This document shows positions 24,851 through 33,145 of a stretch of 64,000 bases of DNA, in pieces. The stretch is taken from NCBI GenBank assembly GCA_031267825.1, contig JAIRYJ010000004.1, forward strand, positions 124,001-188,000. Direction: 5' to 3'. The DNA is from Bifidobacteriaceae bacterium (GTDB lineage Bacteria > Actinomycetota > Actinomycetes > Actinomycetales > WQXJ01). The position numbers and the translations under genes were made by a program. The number at the start of each line of letters is the position of its first letter. Position 1 is the first letter of the stretch. The notes beneath the pieces were generated by a model. It worked only from the letters and a program-made list of their open reading frames with translations, had not been told where the DNA came from and ran no database searches.

Positions 24851-25328
24851 AATCCACCACACCAGGAGCCAAACGCTCCAACTGATCCAAGACAGACTCA
24901 AAATCCGCCTCCGTGCCCCACCACGGATCATCCAAGTCAAGTTCCGGACCAGGCCGCAGGCCCGCCAAAGCCGGATCAAACGAACGCAACAGGCGTACCC
25001 GGTCGGCTTGCGCCCCACGGCGCACCAGCTCACCGGCTTGTTGGCTGGTGGACGGCAAAATCAGGTCAGTTTGACGCAGTTCAGCCGATGTGATCCGGTG
25101 AGCCCGGTGATGATAGTCCACGGCATAACCATGGCGTTCCAAGACGTGCCCGGCGCGACGGTCAATCGGGTGGCCCTGTTCCTCAGCCGAGACGCCGGAA
25201 GACGAGACTTGAACGGGAAAATGAGGGACGGCATCGTCCAAATGGTGGCGTAAGACAACGGCAGCCATTGGCGAGCGGCAAATGTTGCCGTGACAGACGG
25301 TTTGGATCGTGAAAGTCGTAAGCGGCAT
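24831..25328 (-). CDS. Low-molecular-weight tyrosine phosphatase
   Basis: A 165-residue LMW-PTP. The P-loop CHGNICRSP (C12 to R18) begins near the N-terminus, as in this family. The general acid Asp is in DLDDPWWG near residue 133. Such enzymes act on phosphotyrosine, including that of BY-kinases in exopolysaccharide control, or on phosphoarginine. It starts 12 bp from the divergent EEP-family gene, so their promoters interlock. It is followed with overlap by the Nudix-NYN gene. Confidence 0.9.
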   Translation of the reverse strand: MPLTTFTIQTVCHGNICRSPMAAVVLRHHLDDAVPHFPVQVSSSGVSAEEQGHPIDRRAGHVLERHGYAVDYHHRAHRITSAELRQTDLILPSTSQQAGELVRRGAQADRVRLLRSFDPALAGLRPGPELDLDDPWWGTEADFESVLDQLERLAPGVVDYVSRLS

Positions 25329-25341
25329 AGAGTTGATCCTA
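25328..25341. promoter_or_regulatory. Interlocked divergent leaderless promoters
   Basis: Plus-strand TAGAGT (25328-25333) ends 8 nt before the EEP ATG at 25341. Minus-strand TAGGAT (25336-25341) ends 8 nt before the phosphatase ATG at 25328. Each -10 box lies at the start of the other gene, so transcription should be mutually exclusive. Confidence 0.45.
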
Positions 25342-26381
25342 TGGCTAAGGTCTTTAAACGGATCGGGCAGTTCCTGATTCTTGTTCTGGCAGCGATTGTT
25401 ATCTTCCTCGGTGTTGCCACACTTGGCGAATACCGACCAAAAGCCAGCGAGGTGCTTGACCTGCGCGGCACGGTCAAAGTTGACCCGCCCGCGGTTGGCA
25501 GCGAGCTGACCTTCCTAACCTTCAACGTTGGTTACGGCGGTCTTGGTAAAGGCCAAGACTTCTTCATGGATGGCGGCGACATGGTGCGCCCGCCACGCGA
25601 AGCTGTCGAATCCAACCTTGACGGGCTGGTGGCATTCCTCCAAACCGAACCAGCTGACGTCTACCTGCTACAAGAAGTCGATTCCGATTCGCACCGAAGC
25701 TACGGAATCGATGAAGTCACCCGCCTGAGAGACGTGCTCGGCGGGCAAGCCGCCTACGCCACGAACTTCAAATCAATGTTCACGCCTTATCCTTGGCCAC
25801 CGATCGGCAAAGTCACTTCTGGGCTCGTGACCGATACAGCCTTCGGCGTTTCGCGGGCTGAACGGATCTCCTTGCCCGTGCCTTTCAGTTGGCCGGTTTC
25901 GATGTTCAACCTTAAACGTTGCCTCCTGGTCAGCCGCCTGACCGTAGCTGACAGCACCAAAGAACTAGTCATAGTCAACTTGCATCTTGAAGCCTATGAA
26001 TCTGGTGAAGGACGTCAAGCCCAAATGAAGCAACTAGTCAAACTGTTGCAAGAGGAATACGCCAAAGGTAACTACGTTGTCGCGGGCGGAGATTTCAACC
26101 AGTCCTTACCCGGTGCGTCATTCCCGCTGGTGTCAGATAACTGGGTACCTGGACAGTTTGACGCCGCCGCTTTCCCCGACGGCTGGACGGTGGCGAGTGA
26201 CCCAACCCAGCCGACTTCACGCCTCAATGACGCGCCTTGGGATGGCAACAACCAGTTATTTGGGATCGACGGATTCATCATCTCGCCGAACGTTGAACTA
26301 ACTGAGGTGGTCACCCTCAACCAAGACTTCGAGTTCTCAGATCACAACCCGGTGCGGTTGCGTGTCGTCTTGAAAGAATGA
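25341..26381 (+). CDS. Membrane-anchored endonuclease/exonuclease/phosphatase protein
   Basis: A 346-residue protein with an N-terminal membrane anchor (FLILVLAAIVIFLGVATLG, ~11-29) and an EEP fold facing out. Motifs in order are LTFLTFNVGYGG (Asn), YLLQEVDSD (metal Glu), VIVNLHLEA (His), VVAGGDFNQS (Asp and Asn) and FSDHNPVRLRV (final Asp-His). The family covers nucleases, inositol phosphatases and sphingomyelinase-like enzymes; this one lacks an assigned substrate. Its stop is directly abutted by the stop of proC on the opposite strand. Confidence 0.85.
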   Translation: MAKVFKRIGQFLILVLAAIVIFLGVATLGEYRPKASEVLDLRGTVKVDPPAVGSELTFLTFNVGYGGLGKGQDFFMDGGDMVRPPREAVESNLDGLVAFLQTEPADVYLLQEVDSDSHRSYGIDEVTRLRDVLGGQAAYATNFKSMFTPYPWPPIGKVTSGLVTDTAFGVSRAERISLPVPFSWPVSMFNLKRCLLVSRLTVADSTKELVIVNLHLEAYESGEGRQAQMKQLVKLLQEEYAKGNYVVAGGDFNQSLPGASFPLVSDNWVPGQFDAAAFPDGWTVASDPTQPTSRLNDAPWDGNNQLFGIDGFIISPNVELTEVVTLNQDFEFSDHNPVRLRVVLKE

Positions 26382-27185
26382 TCAACCCGCTAGTTCGGCC
26401 TCGCGCGCGATGGTGGCCTCAACGGCCGCGATTACGGCCGCTGAAAAGCCACGCTCCTCCAAGGTGTTGAGGCCCGCGATGGTTGTTCCGCCAGGTGATG
26501 AAACCTGATCAATCAGCTCCCACGGATGGGCTGGACTGGACAGCAACAAGGCGGCCGAACCAAGCACCGCCTGGGCGGCCGCTTGGCGTGCCTGAGCCTT
26601 GGTCATCCCGGCCGCCAAACCGGCCCGGCCGAGGGCTTCGATAAACAAGAACACCCAGGCTGGCGAGGACCCAGCTATCGCGGTGAAGGCCGGGAACAAC
26701 CGCTCATCCAGTTCAATGGCTTTACCAACAGCGGCGAACAGTTGCATAACGCCTCCGATCTGCTGGCCGGTGGCCACCGAATTACCCGCCACCGCTGCCA
26801 TGCCTTGGCCAATGCTGGCGTTGAGGTTAGGCATGACCCGCACCAGCGGCACATTGGGCCCAAGCCAGCCGTCAAGATGGGTTAGTGTCACGCCAGCCGC
26901 GATCGAAACCGTCAGCCGTCTTCTTGCCACGATCATCGCCCCAACAGCTTCCAGCAGACTGGGCATGACCTGTGGTTTGACCGCTAACACGACCGTTTCG
27001 CAGGCCTCGATCAGTTCTTCATTACCGGCCATAGGAACTATTCCAGTCCGCTCGGCTAAGGCGGCCAAAGGCCCGTGAGCCGGGTCATGGGCGCAGATTT
27101 GGCTGGCATCGATTAGGCCGCTTGAGACAATTCCGTCAACAATTGCGCTGGCCATGTGGCCAGCACCGATGAATCCAAGACGCAT
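26382..27185 (-). CDS. proC: Pyrroline-5-carboxylate reductase
   Basis: Reduces pyrroline-5-carboxylate to proline with NAD(P)H. The 267-residue protein has the Rossmann motif LGFIGAGHMASAIVDGI (3-19), VVLAVKPQVMPSLL (~69-82), RVMPNLNASIGQG (~120-132) and the C-terminal signature VSSPGGTTIAGLNTLEERGF, which identifies ProC. A TAGCCT box lies 7 nt before the ATG. Convergent with zero spacing to the EEP gene. Confidence 0.95.
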   Translation of the reverse strand: MRLGFIGAGHMASAIVDGIVSSGLIDASQICAHDPAHGPLAALAERTGIVPMAGNEELIEACETVVLAVKPQVMPSLLEAVGAMIVARRRLTVSIAAGVTLTHLDGWLGPNVPLVRVMPNLNASIGQGMAAVAGNSVATGQQIGGVMQLFAAVGKAIELDERLFPAFTAIAGSSPAWVFLFIEALGRAGLAAGMTKAQARQAAAQAVLGSAALLLSSPAHPWELIDQVSSPGGTTIAGLNTLEERGFSAAVIAAVEATIAREAELAG

Positions 27186-27564
27186 GATCTAAGGCTACGC
27201 TCCGCTCCTCCGGGCGCGACGCGCCTGGGCTGTCCATGCCGACGCCGCAGCTAGCTTGGTTGGTCTGCCCGGTGCGAACAGAAGGCGAGTTATGTCGCGC
27301 GCAACATAACTTCGATTCTCCTAACGCTGACCCGCCCGCCGCCGTCAGGAAGTCGACCTAGTGGCCGTTTTAACCCCACTTGATCGAGTTCCCGACCACC
27401 TGCACCAACCCAACTGGACCGCGAACTCCAGGATCAGCCCCCAATACGGCAGCCACACGGACAAACCCTTGACGCGCTAGTCAGGCCGCCTGGCCATGAT
27501 CGCAACGGTCTGGACCGCTGCGATCGTCACCAGCGACCGGCCCGACATGATGAAATAGGACACC
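27186..27564. other. Gap with one operator-like palindrome
   Basis: Holds the proC promoter (TAGCCT, 27192-27197 minus) and an inverted repeat AGTTATGT / ACATAACT (27288-27295 and 27304-27311) around CGCGCGCA. The rest, to the S4 gene, shows no gene, RNA signature or clear terminator. Confidence 0.5.
27192..27197 (-). promoter_or_regulatory. -10 box, leaderless proC promoter
   Basis: TAGCCT on the minus strand, last T 7 nt before the proC ATG. Confidence 0.45.
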
Positions 27565-27948
27565 ATGGACACGACAAAAGCGCGAGTTGACTCCTGGCTG
27601 TGGTCGGTCCGGATATTCAAGTCACGTTCCTCGGCCAGTGCCGCTTGCCGAGCAGGCCATGTCCGCGTCAACACCGAACGGGCCAAGCCCGCCACTCTGG
27701 TTGGACCAGGCGATGAGGTTCACGTCCGCGGCGGTCCGCGCGAACGGATCGTCATAGTAGTACAAGCCTTGTCGAAACGGGTTGGTGCGGCCTTGGCGGT
27801 TGACGCCTACGAAGACCGCTCGCCTGCCCCACCGCCGCGCACCGCGATCGAGACCGTCCCAATCGCTGTACGTGATCGCGGCTCAGGACGTCCCACCAAA
27901 GCCCAGCGCCGCGAGCTGGATCGGCTGCGCGGCCGTAAGACCCGCTAG
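27565..27948 (+). CDS. S4-domain RNA-binding protein, Hsp15-like
   Basis: A 127-residue protein with an S4 RNA-binding domain in the first 65 residues (RVDSWLWSVRIFKSRSSASAACR, then GHVRVN and GDEVHV). A basic tail ends RELDRLRGRKTR. In E. coli Hsp15 rescues 50S subunits that carry a stalled peptidyl-tRNA after heat shock; actinobacterial members are uncharacterised. It appears to stand alone. No strong ribosome site; a TGAAAT -10-like box lies 9 nt upstream of the ATG. Confidence 0.85.
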   Translation: MDTTKARVDSWLWSVRIFKSRSSASAACRAGHVRVNTERAKPATLVGPGDEVHVRGGPRERIVIVVQALSKRVGAALAVDAYEDRSPAPPPRTAIETVPIAVRDRGSGRPTKAQRRELDRLRGRKTR

Positions 27949-28019
27949 TAACTCTCACCAGTCGCTCACGGGGACGCACTGGAAACACACCGGCTGAAGC
28001 CCTCACGAGGCACACGCTT

Positions 28020-28274
28020 GGCATCGGTCCCTCAAAGGCACAGCGGCGCAGGCGTTTCACCCAGGCCTCAATCGCTGAGCGGATGGGTTGCTTGGTGTCA
28101 ACGGTGCGCCGGATGGAACAAGGCGACGGGCGTGTGTCGATTCATTTCTTCGCCCGGGCCCTGCAGGTCTTTGGTCAACTCGGAGCGCTGGAAGACCTGG
28201 TTGACTCCCGAAGATGGTCCAGTCGCGGATGTGACGCCTTTACTGGCACCGGCCTGACCGTACTGTCACCATGA
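28020..28274 (+). pseudogene. XRE-type HTH regulator fragment without a start
   Basis: An open frame that reads through a recognisable Cro/C1 helix-turn-helix: RRRRFTQASIAERMGCLVST, then VRRMEQGDG, then a helix FFARALQVFGQLGALEDLVD. It looks like the HTH proteins of HipB-like and type IV antitoxins. No start codon precedes the HTH in frame; the only ATG (28083) cuts the domain in half, and the usual N-terminal residues are missing. No HipA-like or toxin partner follows. Judged a 5'-broken remnant, perhaps of a lost toxin-antitoxin pair. Confidence 0.5.
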
Positions 28275-28309
28275 ATCGGGCAGGGTGGCTGGCGGCGGCA
28301 TGGAGACGC

Positions 28310-28343
28310 TTTGCACTGGGTGCATTATTGCACGTAGTGTAAA
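28310..28343 (+). promoter_or_regulatory. TetR promoter with nested palindromic operator
   Basis: A 34-bp imperfect palindrome centred at 28326: outer arms TTTGCACT / AGTGTAAA (one mismatch), inner arms GTGCA / TGCAC. It spans a -35 (TTGCAC, 28311-28316), an 18-bp spacer and a -10 (TAGTGT, 28335-28340) that ends 7 nt before the GTG. TetR binding here would block its own polymerase site. Confidence 0.7.
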
Positions 28344-28346
28344 GTC

Positions 28347-29108
28347 GTGGATTCCACCGACCAGCCCGCTGACCAGCCCGCTGACCAGCCCACTGATCAG
28401 CCCACCAACCAGGAGACCCAGTTGGCTGGCCGTCAGGCTGCTTCGAAGGAGCGCCGCCGCGCCAGGATTCTACGAGCCGCCGCCGACCTGCTGGATCAGC
28501 GCGGATTCGGGAACATCACGATGGATGATGTCGCTACCGCGGCGGATGTTTCCCGCCGCACCGTGTTCAACTACTTCCCCTCAGTCGATGACCTGGTGGT
28601 GGCTGTCGGAGTGGACTGGCTGCGGGACTTGATCGAACAGCTACGACTGGCAAGCCCGGCCCAATCTCAAGTGGCTCCCCCACCCCGCCAAGACCTGCGC
28701 CAAGACAGCGCAGCGGCCGTCTTTTGGGACCTGGCTCAGGCACTACGGTCAACCGATCTGGTCGCCCCGATAGTCCGGCTCAGCCGGTCACTCGGCGGCG
28801 TTGGTACGGGTGATCCTCGAGTCGCCGCGGCCGTCCAACACGCCATCCTCCGGTTGACCGGACAATTGGCGGATCAGTCCAGGCTGCGCCACCCTGAAGC
28901 CGACCGGCTGACGGTCGACTTGGTGGTGGCCGGCTTGATCAGCGGCGCAACCGTCATTTACGACCATTGGGCGCGGTCGACCGGAGCTGTCGACACCCCC
29001 GAATCACGCCAAACCTGGGCCGCCCTGGTTGAGTTCCTAATCGAACGGACAGCCGCCGGGCCTTTGGCGCCATCCGACCGCGCCAACACCCCTGTTTCCG
29101 GCAACTAA
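28347..29108 (+). CDS. TetR-family repressor
   Basis: A 253-residue TetR regulator. The HTH is at ~35-80: RRARILRAAADLLDQRGFGN and then MDDVATAADVSRRTVFNYFP. The C-terminal ligand domain is generic. The first 20 residues are a DQPA/DQPT repeat from a 12-bp unit (GACCAGCCCGCT) iterated about four times; this is a disordered tail probably gained by slippage. It is followed after 20 bp by an MMPL transporter, so it most likely represses that exporter and itself through the palindrome that overlaps its promoter. Ligand unknown. Confidence 0.88.
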   Translation: MDSTDQPADQPADQPTDQPTNQETQLAGRQAASKERRRARILRAAADLLDQRGFGNITMDDVATAADVSRRTVFNYFPSVDDLVVAVGVDWLRDLIEQLRLASPAQSQVAPPPRQDLRQDSAAAVFWDLAQALRSTDLVAPIVRLSRSLGGVGTGDPRVAAAVQHAILRLTGQLADQSRLRHPEADRLTVDLVVAGLISGATVIYDHWARSTGAVDTPESRQTWAALVEFLIERTAAGPLAPSDRANTPVSGN

Positions 29109-29128
29109 ACCAATCTTGGAGGCCCAAA

Positions 29129-31699
29129 ATGGCCCGAACACTGTACCGGCTGGGGCATTTCAGCGCCCGGCACCGCCTAGCGGTTATCATCGGCTGGCTC
29201 CTCACACTGGTGGCCGCCGTGACCGCCTACCTGGTGGCAGGCGGATCGCTGTCAAGTAGTTTCGACATCCCCGGCACCGCGACGTCCGAGGTGTCGGCTG
29301 AATTGTCCGAGCAGCTACCGGAACTGGCCGGGGTTAGCGCCAACGTCGTGTTCCAGTCAGAAACCGGCGCCAGTCTGGACACCGACCAGCGAGCCCAGAT
29401 CAGCCGGGCACTCGACTCGATCCGGACGGTGTCCCGTGTCAGGGCGGTGGTTGACCCGTTCGCCGCCGAGGCGGCCAAGACAGCCGCCGCCGCTCAGGCC
29501 GTCGAGGGTCGCCATCAGCTCGAACAGGCCGCGGCCGAGCTAGACGCTGGTGCGGCTGAGCTTCGCGATGCCCGCCAGCGGATTGAGACGGCCATCGCCC
29601 AGCTCCAGACGGCCATCTCCCAGCCGCCATCAAACCCAGCCAATCCCGGCACCACGCCCGACCAGCCTTCTTCAATGCCCGATGCCGTCCCACCAGACCC
29701 AGCCGTACCAGGTTGGCCTACCAGCCCGGAAGAGATGGCTTTAGCTTTGGTAGGCCTTGAGGAACAACTCGCCCAGTTGGATGCCCAGTGGGCAGACATC
29801 GAGGCCGGACAGACCGCGCTTGAACAGCAAGAAGTCCTGCTCAATCAAGCTGAACAGCTCATTGAGTTGGCCGAACCCATCCGCACTGTGGCCGCCGATG
29901 GTGCCACAGCCGTCGCCACCGTCATGTTCGAAAATGACATGTTCACACTCCCCCAAGAATCCAAGGACCAGGTCCGTCAAAGGATCGCCTCCGCCCAACT
30001 CACCGCTGTCCGAACCGACTACTCGTTTGAGATCGCCCAATCAACCTCCGGTCTGATTGGCCTGGGCGAGGCGCTCGGCGTCGGGGCGGCTGCGATAGTC
30101 CTCCTGGTGCTGCTCCGCACGGCTCTGGCTGCCCTGGCACCGATCGTCTCCTCGCTGGTTGGGGCAGGAATTGGGATCGCCGGGGCGATGGCGTTGTCTG
30201 ACGTGCTAGATATGACGCAGATAACGCCCGTACTTGGGATCATGTTGGGGCTGGCGGTTGGAATCGACTATTCACTTTTCATCATTCAACGCCACCGCCG
30301 CCAACTGCTGGCCGGTACTGCCCTAACCGAATCGATCCTGTTGGCGACCAGTACGGCCGGCTATGCGGTGGTTTCGGCCGGCGCCACCGTGATCATCGCT
30401 TTGGCCGCGCTGAACTTGTGCGGCATCCCGTTCCTGGGACTGATGGGCTGGGTTGGTGCCGTCTGCGTCGCCATCGCGGTGCTGGCGGCGGTGACCCTCA
30501 CCCCGGCGCTGCTCAGCCTGCTGGGCGCTAGGGTTCTACCCCGCCGCCAACGCCAATCGATACCGTCATCCGACGGTGCGCCGACACGGTCCGGCGGCGC
30601 CAAACCCGCTGACACGTCCGGAAAACCTGCCAGAGGTGACCGGCCACCCAAGGTCGTACCAACCTGGCGTTCCGGACTTCAAGTAGCGGTCGGCATCGGA
30701 CTACTGGCGGTAATCGCCTTACCTGCCTTGTCGCTGCGACTGGGTTTGCCGTTCGGATCCTCGGAGCCGCCCGATTCCACCTCTTATAGGGCGTTCTCTG
30801 CCGTCGCCGAAGAGTTCGGGGTGGGGGTCAACGGTCCGCTGGTGGTGGCCGCCCGGCCGCCCACACCAGTGGGGGCCGATGGCCTGGTGGGGGCGCAGGC
30901 GACGATCGCCACTCAACTCATGTCCCAACCCGATGTCGCGGCGGTCGCGCCGGCCGGAGCTAACGCCGACGGTAGCTTCCTGGCGTTCCAGGTGATCCCA
31001 GTCAGCGGACCCGACAGCCAAGCGACCGAAGCTCTGGTTAACCGGCTGCGCGGCTTGACGCCACTGGCGGACGGGACCAAGTTGGGGGTGGCTGGACAGG
31101 CCAGCAGCAACATTGACATCTCCGCCAAACTGGCGGACGGGCTGCCGCTATATCTGATTGTGGTGGTGGGACTGTCGCTCGCGATCATGGTGGTCGTATT
31201 CCGTTCGCTGCTGCTGCCGGTCATCGCGGCGGCCGGATTCGTTTTGTCGTATTTCGCGGCCCTAGGAGCCACCGTCGCGATCTACCAGTGGGGCTGGCTG
31301 GGCGCCGTGTTCGGTGTGCATGAACCAGGACCAATCTTGAGTTTCTTGCCGTTACTGCTGGTCGGGGTGGTTTTCGGGTTAGCCATGGACTACCAGTTGT
31401 TCCTCGGCAGTGCGATGCGTCAAGCGTACGCGGCTGGCACACCGTCGGTCGGCGCTGTCGGGGCGGGCTTGGCCGCCACTCGAGCCGTCGTGGTGGCTGG
31501 AGCGCTGATCATGATCGCCGTCTTTGGCGGGTTTGTCTCCTCACACCTGGCAATGGTCCGGCCGCTCGGGTTTGGGCTGGCCGTCGGCGTCTTGTGTGAC
31601 GCCTTCGTGGTCCGCCTGATGGTGGTGCCAGCCCTGATGCGCCTGGCGGGCGGCGCCGTCTGGTGGCTGCCCGGTTGGCTGAAACGCGCCCTCCGGTAA
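29129..31699 (+). CDS. MMPL/RND-family membrane transporter
   Basis: An 856-residue proton-driven transporter of the MMPL type, which exports lipids, siderophores or drugs across the actinobacterial membrane. It has two repeats of one TM helix, a large external domain and five TM helices. The proton-relay Asp-Tyr pairs are seen in VGIDYSLFIIQRHRR (first half) and LAMDYQLFLGSAMR (second half). The first external domain carries an Ala/Gln-rich coiled coil (~115-155, 200-255) split by a Pro-rich linker that holds the 15-mer GCCCGATGCCGTCCC. TTGGAGG gives a good ribosome site. Coupled to the TetR gene upstream. Confidence 0.9.
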   Translation: MARTLYRLGHFSARHRLAVIIGWLLTLVAAVTAYLVAGGSLSSSFDIPGTATSEVSAELSEQLPELAGVSANVVFQSETGASLDTDQRAQISRALDSIRTVSRVRAVVDPFAAEAAKTAAAAQAVEGRHQLEQAAAELDAGAAELRDARQRIETAIAQLQTAISQPPSNPANPGTTPDQPSSMPDAVPPDPAVPGWPTSPEEMALALVGLEEQLAQLDAQWADIEAGQTALEQQEVLLNQAEQLIELAEPIRTVAADGATAVATVMFENDMFTLPQESKDQVRQRIASAQLTAVRTDYSFEIAQSTSGLIGLGEALGVGAAAIVLLVLLRTALAALAPIVSSLVGAGIGIAGAMALSDVLDMTQITPVLGIMLGLAVGIDYSLFIIQRHRRQLLAGTALTESILLATSTAGYAVVSAGATVIIALAALNLCGIPFLGLMGWVGAVCVAIAVLAAVTLTPALLSLLGARVLPRRQRQSIPSSDGAPTRSGGAKPADTSGKPARGDRPPKVVPTWRSGLQVAVGIGLLAVIALPALSLRLGLPFGSSEPPDSTSYRAFSAVAEEFGVGVNGPLVVAARPPTPVGADGLVGAQATIATQLMSQPDVAAVAPAGANADGSFLAFQVIPVSGPDSQATEALVNRLRGLTPLADGTKLGVAGQASSNIDISAKLADGLPLYLIVVVGLSLAIMVVVFRSLLLPVIAAAGFVLSYFAALGATVAIYQWGWLGAVFGVHEPGPILSFLPLLLVGVVFGLAMDYQLFLGSAMRQAYAAGTPSVGAVGAGLAATRAVVVAGALIMIAVFGGFVSSHLAMVRPLGFGLAVGVLCDAFVVRLMVVPALMRLAGGAVWWLPGWLKRALR

Positions 31700-31704
31700 C
31701 ACCG

Positions 31705-31725
31705 GCACCACCGTTGGGGTGGTGC
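31705..31725 (+). terminator. Terminator after MMPL gene
   Basis: GCACCACC / GGTGGTGC, 8-bp stem with 5-nt loop, 6 bp after the stop, followed by TAATT. Confidence 0.6.
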
Positions 31726-31863
31726 TAATTGGTTGGGCCCGGAAATGCGTCTGACCTGCCGGTTTACTGTCGGACTGGCTGGAGTTGGCAACCAGGATGG
31801 CCCCAGTCTGATGGGGGTCGGATTGGAGCCCGGCGGGGCCGGGCGACGCGGTGTCGTGGTGGT

Positions 31864-31948
31864 GTCCGAGGGGGGACTTGAACCCCCACGCCCCGTTAAG
31901 GGCACTAGCACCTCAAGCTAGCGCGTCTGCCAATTCCGCCACTCGGAC
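31864..31948 (-). tRNA. tRNA-Leu (GAG)
   Basis: On the minus strand the 7-bp acceptor GTCCGAG/CTCGGAC closes perfectly. The anticodon stem CTAGC/GCTAG encloses loop TTGAGGT, giving anticodon GAG (codons CUC/CUU). The long variable arm typical of tRNA-Leu and a T-arm with GTTCAAG are present. A discriminator A and an encoded CCA follow at 31863-31860. Confidence 0.95.
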
Positions 31949-32016
31949 TAGTAGCCAAGACAACATACCATGGCCCGATGGACGCCTTTTGTGGCTGATA
32001 GGGGGAGACTGAATAG

Positions 32017-33105
32017 GTGACAACAGATGATTTGAAACCCGCTGCCGTGCCAGGCTGGCTGACGGTTAGCGCGGGCGTCGCTTGGCGCCTGCTAGTGCTG
32101 TTAGCGGCCGCAGCGGTCGTGGTCTATGGCATCGTGGCGGTCCAGCTAGTGGCGGTCTCCTTATTCTTGGCCGCCATCATCACATCGGTTTTACGGCCGC
32201 TGACCAACCTGCTCAGCCGCTTCATGCCGCGAGCCCTCGGAACAGTCCTGTCCTTCTTGGCGGCATTAGCGGCCGTCGGCGGACTGATCACATTCATTAG
32301 CGTCAGCGTGTCTAATCAGATCCCGTCATTGACAGCCCGCCTGATCAACGGGATCGACCAGATTAACGTGTTCTTGGAACGGATGCCCGCCCCACTAAGT
32401 GAACTTGATCTGACTTCATTGGGTGAGCGGTTATCGGACTGGCTGCGTGAAAACTCGACCGCCATAATGGGCGAAGTCGTAACCCGCTTTGGGACGGCCG
32501 CTGAAATCATGACCGCGATCGTTTTAGCTATTTTCTGTTCAGTCTTCTTCACCAATTCAGGATCCCGGATGTGGGATTGGACATTGAGTCAGTTCGAGCC
32601 GCCAACAGCCGACGTGCTGCGGCGGGCTGGGCGGGCCGCCTGGCAGACGTTCGCTGGTTACACGCGGGGAATTGTGATTGTCGGATCAACCAACGGATTG
32701 CTCGCCGGAATTGGTTTAGCCATCCTGGGCATACCGTTAGCGGCACCGATAGGGGTGCTGGTAGCGATGGGAACATTTATCCCATATGTCGGATCAGCTA
32801 TCGCCATGTCAGTCGCGATTGTGGTTTCACTAGCCGTCAAAGGACCTTGGTGGACACTAGTAGTAGTCGCGATGATCGCCCTAATTGGGCAAATTGAAGG
32901 ACACCTTTTGCAGCCGCTGATCATGGCGAAGCAGGTCAAACTACATCCCGTCATAGTCGCCTTGACAGTAGTCGGCGGCATGCTGCTAGGCGGAGCGATC
33001 GGCGCTGTTGTTGCAGTACCGATTGTGGCCGTCATCTGGTCGGTATTCTCCACTTTGCGCCGTCCCTATCAAGTAGACACCCAATTAGACCCGCAAATAA
33101 CTTAG
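32017..33105 (+). CDS. AI-2E/PerM-family permease
   Basis: A 362-residue polytopic membrane protein of the AI-2E transporter (PerM/YdiK) family. About seven TM helices: two N-terminal (LLVLLAAAAVVVYGIVAVQLV and following), then a long amphipathic region (~100-150), then the conserved C-terminal half. That half contains GIVIVGSTNGLLAGIGLAI, VAMGTFIPYVGSAIAMS, the signature QIEGHLLQPLIM and VVGGMLLGGAIGAVVAVP. Members export small molecules or act as Na+/H+ antiporters; no specific substrate can be given. GTG start behind GGGGGAG. Confidence 0.9.
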   Translation: MTTDDLKPAAVPGWLTVSAGVAWRLLVLLAAAAVVVYGIVAVQLVAVSLFLAAIITSVLRPLTNLLSRFMPRALGTVLSFLAALAAVGGLITFISVSVSNQIPSLTARLINGIDQINVFLERMPAPLSELDLTSLGERLSDWLRENSTAIMGEVVTRFGTAAEIMTAIVLAIFCSVFFTNSGSRMWDWTLSQFEPPTADVLRRAGRAAWQTFAGYTRGIVIVGSTNGLLAGIGLAILGIPLAAPIGVLVAMGTFIPYVGSAIAMSVAIVVSLAVKGPWWTLVVVAMIALIGQIEGHLLQPLIMAKQVKLHPVIVALTVVGGMLLGGAIGAVVAVPIVAVIWSVFSTLRRPYQVDTQLDPQIT

Positions 33106-33145
33106 AAGATCGCCTTATACCAAAACCCTGTGCCAAGATTAATCT

